Origin: Fulvia fulva
Taxonomy: Eukaryota; Ascomycota; Dothideomycetes; Mycosphaerellales; Mycosphaerellaceae
Assembly: GCF_020509005.1 (NCBI RefSeq)
Contig: NC_063020.1
Span: forward strand, 2,170,001-2,234,000
DNA: 64,000 bases
Reading direction: 5' to 3'
Translations under genes and position numbers: made by a program
Shown: positions 1 through 11,101 of the stretch, piece after piece
Layout of the letters: the number at the start of each line of letters is the position of its first letter
Position numbering within the stretch: position 1 is the stretch's first letter
The notes under the pieces: generated by a model
What the model saw: the letters and a program-made list of their open reading frames with translations, nothing else
What the model was told of the DNA's origin: nothing
Database searches by the model: none

Positions 1-1330
1 GCGCTTTAGACTACTCGCGGTTCTATAACTACGGGCGCTACATTAAGTAAACCTATAGTTTAGGCACGCGATCGGGGTTTTCTAGTTATATAGACCTTTG
101 ATTTTCACTAGAGTTAAAGGATCTAACCTCCGCCGCGCGACCTCGTTAGTAAGCCCGAATACTTATTTCTACTATTTTCTAAATAAGGTTATTATCGATA
201 GTAGCGGAAACAGCTAGTTTGTTAAGTGTATTAATCTTAGGGATTAAGCGCGGTATCTGCTTTATAGCTAACCGATAAAGCTACGGTAAAGCAAGTAGAA
301 AGTCCGTATATACGGCCTTCTATCCTTCTTTACTATTAGCGATAATTGTCGCCTCGTCTAGTATCTTTTAAAAGCGCCGAAACTTCTTAGGCTACTTCGG
401 ATAGAGCCTACATTTCTTATAAACTGCCTTAGCAACTGACTCTAGGAGCCCCTAAAGTAGAAGACGGCTACGGGAGCTATTATCGAGGTCTTCGGGATCA
501 ATTAGGTCACTAGAGGCTACGAAGAGACGGATAAACTCCTTTATATCCTATTCCTTAGGGCTTTTCCCTTACTCGGCCCGGACTATCTCTTCTAGATATT
601 CTCGACTTCCTAACATCGAATAGGTATTGAATCTCGAAAATTCAGCTAAGAAGGACCTCCTAAAGGTGCTCCGCCTCACTTACTATCCCTCTAAACTTAT
701 TACTAAATGTCGGATAGTGGCCTCGTAATTACGCTCGAAACGACCCTAGAAGTTGTCTTTCTTGATTAATAGCCTTAGTAGATACTAGTCTATAAGATTA
801 TTAAACCTCTCCTAGAATTTAGTAGCGTTCCTACTATTAAAGAGGGGGTTTTCCGGACTCCCTAGAGTAGGGAAGCGAGGTCCTACATTTTCTATAGTAA
901 TAGTAAGACGGCTAAACAAAGCTGCTATTACATCTGGACTATAGGGTATTCCTAATGTTATAGTGCCCTTATTTAAGTCATCCTCTTCTTAGTCATTTCG
1001 TTATACTCTTTCCTTACCCTTATTATTAGAGCTTAAAGCCTCCGGGGTATTATCTTTATTACTATCCGAGTCTTCTATCCCTTCTAGGATTATAGCCTCC
1101 CTATACGGCCTATAGGCCTTCGTTAGACTTTCTAGTAACTCTTAGCTAGCACTAATACTAGTAAACGACTCGAACCTCGATAAAGATATAACTGAAACTT
1201 ATGACCTTATTCGTAACCGTAACCTTGCTCGTAACGTTATACTTGCTTTACTTATTACTAAGAGCCTTGACCTTAGGTACCTTGATACCTTAAGATTTCG
1301 ACTTCGAGTCGACCTTAACCTTGATTTTAC
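1..1330 (-). mobile_element. RIP-degraded retroelement with gag-like frame, cut by window edge
   Basis: No usable ORF exists here, yet the minus strand read from about 958 down to 230 gives one continuous frame of roughly 240 codons interrupted only by TAG and TAA. These are the stops expected when CAG, CAA or TGG suffer C-to-T or G-to-A change. The decoded text is hydrophilic and suggests a structural Gag-like protein: an acidic, Ser/Asn-rich leader, then runs such as GPRFPTLGSPENPLFN and FIRLFVASSDLIDPEDLD. CpA and TpG are scarce, TpA abundant and CpG retained. Any pol region would lie beyond the left edge. The family assignment (LTR gag versus the first ORF of a LINE) is a guess; the boundary near 1330 is approximate. 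Confidence 0.6.
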
Positions 1331-4300
1331 TAAGATGTACTAATAATACTACCGGGTATATACTTAAAACCCCTCCTTATTAACCACTAAAATATAGACG
1401 ACTAACTACCCTAGTAAGCAAGGGCGCGCCTAGTGACCTTAGGATAGTTTGCGCGTAGGTATATATATTTGCCGGTCTACGGGCCGTAAAATATATATAT
1501 AGTGGTCCTAAAAGATAATAAATCTAAAAATTTTAGATTCCCGTATTTTCGCCTTATAGAGAGATTCCTCGTAAATCCTGGCTTCCTACTAAGGTCGCCT
1601 CCTAGCTATATATATCTTAGTAGTACCCCTATATACCCCCTACTACGTAATTAACCGTTAAAGGTTAACGAGATTCGACGCGCAAATTTCAGGGTCTAAA
1701 TAGGCCCTTAGCTCGTTAATACTATCGGGCCTATTGTCTTAGGGGGCTTCCTTTTCTAGTCCTACTCCTATAGGTAGCTCGCTATCTATTCCGCTAGACT
1801 TTAGGTCTTAGCCTTGCTCCCGCCGGCCTAGCGAGTCCTAAGCTCCTCCTCTTTTTGTACTAGCTATTCGGTACTTATCTATACGGCCGTAAAGGTAGTA
1901 AGGTCATCCTCTTTTTAGCTTGTCCTCTGTCCGGCCCCTCTCCGGTAGCGGCTTTCTATCTTATTATTTACCTCCTAGATCGTAGTTTATACTAGGTAAT
2001 CTATCGTCTTTACTACGTATTAAATTCTTATTCCCCGGATATATTAGCCGATTAGTAGTGTTCCCGTCTCTATTTCTACCGTACTTATTAACGTTGTCTT
2101 CTATACGCCTAGTATCCTACGTAGGTTACCTACCTATATCCTATTTAGGGGTTACTCTATCCGTTTCGGGATCGGCTTACCTACGCCTCCTGTTCCCTAG
2201 ATCTATGCCCCGTATAACATAGCTAGTCTAACGATCGCCTTATATATTACTCTTGCCTTATTGAATGTTGCTCCCTATATAGACGCCGTAAGCCTCTTTA
2301 TCGAGGCTTTATTAACTTGCGCTCGACTCTAGGCTTTCTTAATCTATACACTCTAGCTTAGCTTCGGGTCGAGCTAGATCCCTAGTACTCGTAGCTCTGC
2401 TAATAGCTTAGTCTCGTAGCCTTAGATTCTTACCGCCGCCTTTATATTATAGTATGTTCTCGCTTTACTAAAGTATATAAGTTAGTACTTTTTAGGGACG
2501 AACCGGGTACTATACTTCTTTACCTACTCCTCGTATTTCTTGTGCCTATCTTTAAGGAGGCGATAGTTCTCCTCTATCGAGTCTAACTAGGCTAGAATAT
2601 TTATGTCGTCTAGAATCCCGATACTAAGGTTTACGGAGAGGTAAGTAGGGGGATTAGATCAGACATAAATATTAGAAATAGGATAGGGGAGAGAGTAGAT
2701 CCCTAAGGTATTCTAGCCTCTACCTTTACCGGGTCGGACGTATACCTCCCTAGGACTAGGTATGTCGTCCGTTCCTAGAGAAAGGAGTAGACGAACTTCG
2801 TTACCTACTAGGGGATACCTTTCTATTATAGGATATATATTAGCCTTTAGTATAAGACGTTATCGAAGGCTCCTACGATATCGAGGGTAAGGAAGGAATT
2901 GTATTTAGTAAGCTAGCTACGAGATAAGGTAATAAGTCTTAACCGCGCTTTCCTACTTATCTAGTACTACCGTATAGCCTTGTTTCGAGAGGTTAGCCCG
3001 GAGTAAAAGCTTCCCTCTACGCCCTCCCTCCCTATTTACTCCTTAAGCTAATATCTACCTCTATAGGCCTAAGCCCTTTAGTACTCTCTATTAACCGATA
3101 TACGTATCCGTCCTCTCGGGCTATATAGATAGTATTAGCCGTCGCTACTAGTATAAACTACGCCCTAGGTTTTGACGCCCTTTACGTTACCGTAGCCTAT
3201 CTCTAGAAAGCGGCCGTCTATACCTCGTAGGTTTACTCGGGGCATATACTACGCCGGGTAGCGTACTCCTTACGTTTCTACCTACTAACTAATATAAAGT
3301 TCCTTATTACCCTACCCTCGATCCTCCCCGATTATAGAACTAATCTACTTATATTATACGTCTTTTCCCCGTCCTAATAGCCGTCTTTTCCTTACTTAGG
3401 CTATCGTCTTTTCCTCGTCGTAATCTACTATATTAGACTAGGTACGTTATATAGCGGGATAGGTAGTACCTTAGGTAAAACCCTTGTTCCTATACCGGGT
3501 ACTTAATAGGCCCTTATAGGCTTCGTCGCGTATCTACCTACCTACCGTATTACCCGCTAGTAAACACTAGATTGTTTCGTAGTCCGCTCGACGCCGTCGT
3601 ATAGTCCGCTTAGTTGTTGTTCTATAGTCCGCTCGTCTAATATTCGTCGCTTAGCCCGCTCGGTTTACGGTCTCCGGAGGTGAAAATTCTATACTTATAC
3701 TAGAGGTGTCCTGTCGAGCGTATAGGCCACGGTTCCTCGCCCTTCTTATACGTAGAAAGAAGAGGGACTCGCTCCCGATACGAGTATAAGCTCGTTAGAT
3801 AGTTTTTATACCCTTTTTACTAGTAGTCCTCTATTTACTACGGCTTCGCCTACGTTACGCGCCCGTCGCGCCTACGACGCTCTAGCGTAAGAATACTTAG
3901 CTCTCTCGTAGTAAGACGAGATGTTCGTAGCCGACACTACGTATAGGTAATTCTCGTCGTCGACCGCCTTAGATATATAGTAAGCTCTCCTACTTAACTA
4001 CGGTAGTTTAAATAAGCTTAGACTCTCCGAGTCTATTAGTAGCGTTCCGTATAGACTCCCCGAGTCTATTAGTAGCATACCGTACGATTCCTAGTATATG
4101 GTACTATACCCTACGTCGTACTTCCTAAGTATATCGATGTCCTATTAAGCAAACCCGGGCTTATAACCTATTAAACAGGTATAGTATATATACGTATAGA
4201 ACTTAGAACAGGTACTAGGGAACGAGGAAGGACTAATGTAGTATTCGACGGTATATAGTAGAACAGCTTTTAGTTATAAAGATGTTATATTCCCTAGGAT

Positions 4301-4815
4301 TAGAGACGTAGTCTCTTATACGTATATAGGGGGAATCTAGATCTCTAGCCCCTACTCCTTTCCCGACGCTTTAGCGGTTTTACCTACGTTTTAATATACG
4401 ACGACGATCTCTATAGTAGTCTCGTACTAACGCTATACTAGTGTCTCGACTAATACGACATACCTACCGACCTATATTTATAATAGGTTATATATTAACT
4501 TATATATATCTATCTAGAATAGACGAGTGTTACTCTTAAAGAGGCTATAGATAACTAATTAGTCACCTAATTCTTGGCGTACCTAGCCTTAAGTTTTAAT
4601 AATAGGCTATTATCTATATATACGCTTAGATCGTAATACCTAAAAGTTTAGTACTAATTAAGTATATATTTAAAATTATATAGTAATAACCGCTATAGCG
4701 ATACTACTCTAGAAGAAGGTCGAAGTAGCTATCGAAGTTAGGATAGGTACCGAAGATAATAGGTACTCAAGAGTAGGTATCGAAGATAAATTTCGGTCTT
4801 CGCGGATCGACGAAT
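1331..4815 (-). mobile_element. RIP-degraded non-LTR (LINE-type) retrotransposon with reverse transcriptase
   Basis: Read on the minus strand from about 2910 to 2560, one frame spells reverse transcriptase motifs in the right order. First comes motif A (LDIVGAFDNV, 2885-2856), then IP-stop-GSTLSPILF (about 2711-2680), where the stop TAG at 2705-2703 replaces the usual CAG of PQG, then the catalytic block GILDDINILA with the Asp pair at 2610-2605. All stops in this stretch are TAG or TAA and no indel breaks the frame. That order and wording match LINE/Tad1-like elements more than LTR elements. Any endonuclease should lie at higher coordinates and any RNase H at lower ones, but I could not decode them with confidence. 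CpA returns abruptly near 4815, which I take as the right edge. Confidence 0.75.
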
Positions 4816-5245
4816 TTATGCACGGACCTTGTGCATTGTCCATTAACTTGCAACCATAGTCTGGCAATACGCCTGAATAGGCATGCCTATCAGCAGCGAC
4901 GAATGCAAGGGCCTCGGTGATAGATGATATGGCCGTACCACCACAGCGACGCGGCCGCGCCTAACGGTCGGTATCGAAGCAAGTCTCGGGAATCGTGTCG
5001 TGACTGTCAACTTGAAGGGTTCGTTGAAGGTGGCATTCATTAATCAGGTGAAATTGCGTCATGAAGAACGAGAAGTCCGATGGTGGTATATAGCGATGGC
5101 GCTCTTGGGTGGTGTTGACTCCGCTTATCACTGTGTTGTCAGCAATTGCCAAAGACTCTCTGCATCTTGTTCTCGTTCAGCGCAACAGCTCTTGCCTTCT
5201 TCTCTGCCACTTGGAAGAACGATTTGTCACAGCTTTTCGCATGCC

Positions 5246-7147
5246 ATGGCTTCGCTTGTCTACGGCCTTCTGGCCCTACTGGTCGGCATCGGCGCCTTTT
5301 CCATGTACAAGTTCGCCCTCCCAAAGCCGCTCCCAGGTATCCCATACGACATCGCCTCGCGCAAGCGTGTCCTCGGAGACCTGCCTGATGCCACAGCCTG
5401 GGTAAGTACCGCAGCCAGCCAGCCATATGCTTTCCGAATTCAGCTGACTTCCTGTGTTCGGCAGATGCGCGAACGAAAAGAATTCTGGTCTTTCCTCCAA
5501 GCTCGCTGCCAACAACTCAACTCGCCAATCGTCCAAGTATGGATGCAACCACTGGGCAAGCCGTTCATCGTCGTGAGCGACTACCTCGAGACGCAAGATA
5601 TCATGGTCCGTCGACATGCCCAATTCGACCGGAGCGCTTGGCTTGGCGACATGTTCTGGGCCATCGCACCTCGAAACATGACCCGTTTCCTGACAAACGA
5701 TGACTGGCGAGCGCACCGAAGACTGATGGCAGATGCGATGAGTCCGGGATTCCTTCGAAATGTGGCGAGCCCTCACGGGCATGCGGGTGCATCGTCGCTG
5801 ATCAAGCTCTGGAAGAGCAAGATGGATCTTGCAGAAGGACGTCCTTTCTCCGTGTTCGATGATGTGATCAAGTCCGCGATGGATGCCATGTGGAGTGCGG
5901 TGTTTGGGTCCGAGATCAGTACGACTCAGGGACAGATCGATGCTCTGACAGGGCGGAGTGTGCTACTTTCTTCAGACCGGAATGTGCCAGTGGAGTTTCC
6001 TCAAGCTGATGATCCTGAGACGTTCACGGCAATGTTGACACTAGGCAATAGCGTGGCGTGGGCAGCATCGAGTCCGTTGCCCAAGACTACACATTGGCTG
6101 GCCGTCAACCTTATCCCGAACTTGAGGAGGGCGATGAAGCTTAAGAGGGATTACCTATCTGGTATGCTCCATGCAGCATCCCACAAGTTTGCCACTTCGC
6201 AAGACGAGGGCAAAGTCAAACATGTCTTGGACTTAGTCGTGCAGCGAGAAGTAACGCTCGCCAAGAAGGAAGGTCGAGCTCCAGAGTTCGACACCCAGGA
6301 TATCCGCGACGAACTCTTCGGCTTCCTCCTAGCCGGCAACGAAACAACCTCAGCAACAATCTGCTGGGGCCTAAAAATGCTCTCCGACCACCCCCGAGTC
6401 CAACACAAACTCCGAACCATCCTGCAAGAATTCCACATCCAAGCCAGACAAGAAGGCAGAACTCCCAGCCCGCAGGAGATGTTCAACGCAAACATCCCAT
6501 ACCTAGAAGCCACATTAGCAGAAATCTTACGGCACGCAGGAAGTGCACCAGGGAGTACTCGCCGGACGATGGAGAATACGGAGATTTTTGGACACCAGAT
6601 TCCGAAGGGGTACGATGTGTTGATGGTGAGTGGAAACTTGTGTACCGCGTGGTTGAATTGATCCGAGCAGGGACTGACAATCGTGTAGCTCATGAATGGC
6701 GCTGGGTACACTTCTCCAGCTCTGCCCATCGACGAGAGCCGACGGAGTATGCAATCCGTTAAAGCCAGCGACATTGCTGGGATGTGGGATGAGTCCGACA
6801 TTAGCCAATTCGTGCCAGAGCGTTGGCTGGTCACAGATGAGAAGGGCCAGGTGACGTACGACCAAAAGGCTGGTCCATTCCAGTCCTTTGGCGCTGGCCT
6901 CAGAGGGTGTTTCGGTATGCGATTTCCTTCAAGGACAGATCCTGCGTGAAGTTTGGTGCTAACCGTAAGACTCGCAGGCCGTAAGCTCGCCGAGCTGAAT
7001 CTTTGGACCTTTTTCACATTGATACTATGGGAATTCGAGCTGCTTGCGCCGCCTGAGTCGTATCGCTCCTACCTCGGGTTGGACAAGAGCATGCACCAGC
7101 CGCAGCAGTGCTATGTTCGACTGAAGAAAGTCGCAGCGTCGACATAG
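5246..7147 (+). CDS. Cytochrome P450 monooxygenase
   Basis: This is a haem-thiolate monooxygenase, probably ER-anchored. Four exons (5246-5401, 5465-6625, 6689-6914, 6978-7147) joined over three introns of exactly 63 nt give 570 residues. The ATG at 5246 has a good context (GCCATGG) and is followed by a hydrophobic anchor (LVYGLLALLVGIGAF) and the Pro-rich hinge PKPLPGIP. The I-helix motif AGNETT lies near residue 342, the K-helix EILR (ExxR) near 404, PERW near 480 and the haem loop FGAGLRGCFGRK near 505-516 with its Cys ligand. All core motifs are intact, so it should be functional. The first intron is in frame and stop-free, so translation could read through it if unspliced. The substrate is unknown, and no terpene, polyketide or peptide synthase is visible nearby. 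The gene sits only about 430 bp from the degraded transposon edge. Confidence 0.93.
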
Positions 7148-7888
7148 AATGGTCGGAGATCATGTGTCGCATGATGGAAGGAAGGATCTTGGCTCAATTC
7201 ATCAGCACAATGGATACGTCAAGTATACATACGCTCACACACGTCCCAGCTCCTTCAATGTTCACTTGGCATCCAATGATATCCATGCACCAATCTCCGA
7301 ACATACAGGTTAGTTGCCATAGCCTGCAACTCTGCAGACGTAGTCGATCATGCCCGAGAAGCGTCCGATTGAGCGCTTCTGTGGCTGTTGTGGGCGCGTT
7401 TGAACCTTCGGAAGGAGTTGCTGCTGCTTTTTCTCTTGAGACAGGTCGACGCCGCGATCCACTGTCGATAGAATGTTGGTGGAGTATGTGGTGGAGAGAT
7501 GAATGCAGGACGCGACGACGTTGGACGCGAGATATAGTAGTTTTATTGCTCGTGCTCGCTAGCACTACAGGCATCCTGTAGAACTACTGGCGTGCACGGC
7601 GTGCACGGCGTGTTCCCGTCTGCAGCCAATGGCATTACAGTAGACACCTCGAACCTCATCTTCCATCGCCGCGGGCATCACCATCTGATTCACGGTGCAT
7701 CAAATGTCTGGAACGCTAGATTGGACACGACTCGAGTCCCGTTCGGCATTGCGCAACTTCCTGACATTGACTAGTACCGAGCGCACTCCATCGAACGAGA
7801 GCCCATCAATCCCACATTGGCTTTGTCTGAGCCAAAGTCAAGTATACAACCCTCCAGACTTCACTCCGACACCACACACCTTTCACGT
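7148..7888. other. Intergenic, P450 to COQ9
   Basis: About 740 bp. Several short open frames overlap on both strands without family features or convincing splice signals. I see no RNA gene or repeat before the CCACCT tract. Confidence 0.5.
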
Positions 7889-7932
7889 CCACCTCCACCT
7901 CCACCTCCACCTCCACCTCCACCTCCACCTCC
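7889..7932 (+). repeat. (CCACCT)n microsatellite at the COQ9 start
   Basis: About 7.3 units of CCACCT end four bases before the COQ9 ATG at 7937. The tract is in frame with COQ9 and would encode poly-proline if translation began at the upstream in-frame ATG at 7817. Confidence 0.9.
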
Positions 7933-7936
7933 AACA

Positions 7937-8680
7937 ATGGCCCTCCGCACCCTTCTCCGCACACCACCAGCTCTCCGCTCACTCCTCCTCCAACAAACAG
8001 CATCCCGCGCCTCATACCACTCGTACGAACACATCGAACCGCCTCCATACCGCGAAACAGAATCCGCCATCCTCTCCTCCGCCCTCCGCCACGTTCCAAC
8101 CCATGGCTTCACCCAGCAATCCCTCACCCTGGGCGCAAAAGACAATGGATACCTCGACATCTCCACAAACCTCTTCCCCAATGGCGCCTTCGACCTCGTT
8201 CTCTACCATCTCGTCACACAAAGGTTGGGTCTGAAAGATCGCATACACTTCCCCGAAAATATTGGTGTAGGCCGCAAAGTCAGATCCCTCATCCTCGAAC
8301 GACTGCGCGGGAACGACGATGCGGGCGTAGTAGGGAAGTGGCGGGAAGCGTTGGGGTTGATGTCGCTAGCAGAGAATATCCCGAAGAGTCTGAAAGAGCT
8401 GGCGGCGTTGAGTGATGAGATGTGGTTCCTTGCGGGGCACGTGAGTGTGGATTCCACCTGGTACACCAAGAGGGCGAGTTTGAGTGGGGTGTATGCGGCC
8501 ACTGAGGTGTTTCAGACGACGGATCAGAGTACGGAGTATAGGGATACGGAGGAGTTCTTGGACAGAAGGTTGGAGGAGGTGAGGGTTGTGGGTGGTGCTG
8601 TGGGCGGTACGATTGAGTGGGCGAGCTTTCAGGCGGGGAGTGTGGTGAATTTGTTGAGGAGTAAGGGTGTGAGGATATGA
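7937..8680 (+). CDS. COQ9: Ubiquinone biosynthesis protein COQ9, mitochondrial
   Basis: COQ9 is a lipid-binding accessory protein of the coenzyme Q synthome in the mitochondrial matrix and supports the COQ7 hydroxylation step (family knowledge). The single exon encodes 247 residues, in the family range. Residues 1 to about 35 (MALRTLLRTPPALRSLLLQQ and onward) are rich in Arg, Leu and Ser with no acidic residue, a typical mitochondrial presequence. The conserved COQ9 core follows: SLTLGAKDNGYLD, FPNGAFDLVLYHL, a helical segment with WREALGLMS, then DEMWFLAGHVSVDSTWYTKR, the most diagnostic stretch. I chose the ATG at 7937 because the in-frame ATG at 7817 would add 40 residues containing a poly-Pro run in front of the presequence. 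Confidence 0.92.
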   Translation: MALRTLLRTPPALRSLLLQQTASRASYHSYEHIEPPPYRETESAILSSALRHVPTHGFTQQSLTLGAKDNGYLDISTNLFPNGAFDLVLYHLVTQRLGLKDRIHFPENIGVGRKVRSLILERLRGNDDAGVVGKWREALGLMSLAENIPKSLKELAALSDEMWFLAGHVSVDSTWYTKRASLSGVYAATEVFQTTDQSTEYRDTEEFLDRRLEEVRVVGGAVGGTIEWASFQAGSVVNLLRSKGVRI

Positions 8681-8917
8681 GGGCGTTGACATGTGAAGCA
8701 TAGATGTGGGGCAGTAAGAGTGAGGCAGAATGAGTGAGTGCAAGCTCTGTTGGCGTTTGCATCAAGGCTATACTTCAGCGCCTGCGACAATTTGACTCAC
8801 ATTCTGCACCTCAAACCAACATCTCCTCCACCACCACCGCATGAAGTCCCTCAATCAATACAACCATAACCGCATACCATCGCAGATACCGATGAGCAAT
8901 AGTGCTCGACCGCCAAC

Positions 8918-9922
8918 ATGACGACCATCCAAAGGGACTTCTACGACAGCTGCACCATCGAGGTATGCTCCACGCACGGAGTCTGCACCATCATGACCCG
9001 CACAATTATCAACTAACCCGTAAGCAGGAAACAAAGATGTGCTCTATAAACAGGTGGTCATGCCTATCACTATCGAATCTGAGTCCCGAAGTCCCTACCA
9101 AGCACCAAGGACTTCACTCACAATAGGTACGGATGCCATGTCTTGTAGGCATTGGCATTCAGTACACGCGAAAACCTCTCCTACCTTGCAACGTCCACCT
9201 GAGCTAACGATCAACTCCATGCAGGATCGAGCAGGCTATTCGCAATGGCGAATAGCCCACAGGCTTCTGCGCTGCGACACTTCAAGCAGCTACCCGACTA
9301 CGTGCGGAAAGCCTCTCGTGTGGGCGTACAGCTCGTAGCTATTCACGACAGGGCGTTCGACAACCCGCAGCCTGCTCATTTCGATCACTTCGCCATGCTC
9401 TTCTACGCCCTTATTACTCTCCTGGCCACTGGAAACGTTCAGGCACTAAACGTGCAGCTCCACCTGAAAATTGCCGACCGACTTCTCCATGTTGTCTCAG
9501 TTGAAACCTTCTCAGCTGACACCGCGAAGACACTGTTATACCCCATATCACTTCTGCCGTCGAAGATAGAGGTCAACGTGCTTAGTGTGGACCTGAGCGT
9601 CCAGCACGATCTCAACATGGTCAGACAGCACCACGACAAAGTGCGTCTCGACCTCGTGGAATGGGTTGACTACGTCGACGATATAAATGCGCTCGTCAAG
9701 CGCACAGGAGTCGCCCCGAACGGCATACGATGCCTTGTCGAAACTATCTCGGATACTGAAAGTGGCGCAATTGCAGACGTCAAGAAGCCGCTAAACTACG
9801 CTCATTTTGCCGCCGGCATGAAGTTGGTACGGCTTCACTTGCAGCAGCCTCAGGTCCGTCGGCTGGTAGAGAAGGCTAGGGAGATCGAGGCACAAGATGG
9901 CATTCCAGATGATACGGGATGA
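8918..9922 (+). pseudogene. Truncated copy of F-box-like family gene (tandem copy 1)
   Basis: ATG at 8918 opens a short exon (8918-8962) encoding an N-terminus like those of the family members at 11833, 13512 and 25333 (RDFYDSCTIE; compare RDFYDRC). It ends at a GTATGC donor, and a CTAAC branch site and CAG acceptor at 9027 lie downstream. After about 200 bp of unclear sequence, 9245-9922 encodes a C-terminal half closely related to the gene at 9982-11101: both have LFYALI followed by LATGN or LMTGD, then TGVAP and a closing VRRL(V/I)E(K/R)A. The central F-box-like segment expected between these parts is absent. I read this as a tandem duplicate that lost its middle. It might still be transcribed as a short protein. 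Confidence 0.55.
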
Positions 9923-9981
9923 AACGATGACATTGCAGCGACTCATAGTTCTGGGTCTTCAGCTCTTTAACGTGTGAGTAG

Positions 9982-11101
9982 GAGCTACGAAAATTCATCA
10001 AGGCTCGAGCTGTTCACGACACAAAAGAAGCCATCGATTTCTGGATTACGAAAGTCTCCAAATTTCTCTGCATCGCCAAACTGGAAGAGCTCGACCAACT
10101 AGCCGTCTTTCGCTTTATGGATCTGCCTCCGGAACTGCGAATTCCCATCTATCGGTGTACCATGCTTCACCGGCCTAGACATCTGGAAGTGCGTCAGAGA
10201 CCTGCGCATGTCTACAGTACCTAGACCGACTTGCTGATCGAGCCTATAGATCTTGGCGACCTCTGGGCGTGTTTACTCGGAAGCCTCAGACGTCTTCTAC
10301 AAAGAGAAGACTGTACCCATTAAAATCGTCGCAAAGTCGACCCGATGTTGCGGGTCTCCAGATATGACGCTGGATATTGGCCGTAGTAGAATCTTGGCCA
10401 ACCAAGATATAGGAGAGGACTTCACCCACGTCTACTCCGAGAAGATCCCGATCTGGATTCGAAAGGCTCAAACCATCAGCATTGACATTCTCCTGTATCA
10501 TCCAACAAGGGACGACGTGTTGGCCACCGAGTTTCCTCACTTCGCCAATCTCTTCTACGCTCTGATCGCATCGCTAATGACTGGCGATCTCAAGACGCTG
10601 CACATAGATCTAGACCATCTGATTGGTACCCGCATCAACGACGAGGATGATGATCTTCCAGATAATCAACTCCCCGCCAATGTCATCTTAACAATCCTCC
10701 ACCCTCTCACATTCCTCCCAAACACAGTATTTCTCTCAACATCCCCATTGCACCCCAAGACCGGTTCCCCAATCTTCCCCAAAAGAACGCACCACAACGG
10801 TCTCAGCATCGACCTCCTCGAATTCACGAATCTAAAGGACGATATCCGGAGACTTAATGCACGGGTCATCAGTACAGGAGTTGCTCCAGGTGGAATCAGG
10901 GTGCTTGGCAGAATAATGTGGGATATTGAGAACAGACACGAAGCGCGCGCGAGGGTGATGCCGGATTACAAGTACTTTGGCAAGAGGATAGGGAAGGTTA
11001 GGCAGATGATAGGAACACCGGCTGTGCGGAGATTGATTGAGCGGGCGGAAGAGGTTGAAGTGTATTGGGGTGAGGGGTGCTGTTGTGGGGAGGAGCTGTA
11101 G
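9982..11101 (+). CDS. F-box-like family protein (tandem copy 2, exon 1 displaced)
   Basis: Two exons are supported: 9982-10188 and 10250-11101, separated by a 61-nt intron with GTGCGT donor, CTGAT branch and TAG acceptor. The first starts right after a TAG acceptor with ELRKFIKARAV, the segment that follows exon 1 in other family members. Then comes the F-box-like leader FRFMDLPPELRIPIYR, and after the intron YSEASDVFYKEK and LFYALIASLMTGDLKTLHIDL. No ATG precedes 9982 in frame. The only matching exon 1 is at 8918-8962, whose phase fits exactly (TIE joined to ELRKF); joining it would skip a 1,019-nt intron holding copy 1 and give 367 residues. Function is unknown. F-box-like leaders often recruit SCF ubiquitin ligases, but no such partner evidence exists here. 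Confidence 0.65.

Noticed and set aside
5000..5245. N-terminal extension of the P450 by 82 residues
   Set aside because: The open frame continues upstream, but the added text is not membrane-anchor-like and the ATG at 5246 has a strong context followed at once by the anchor helix.
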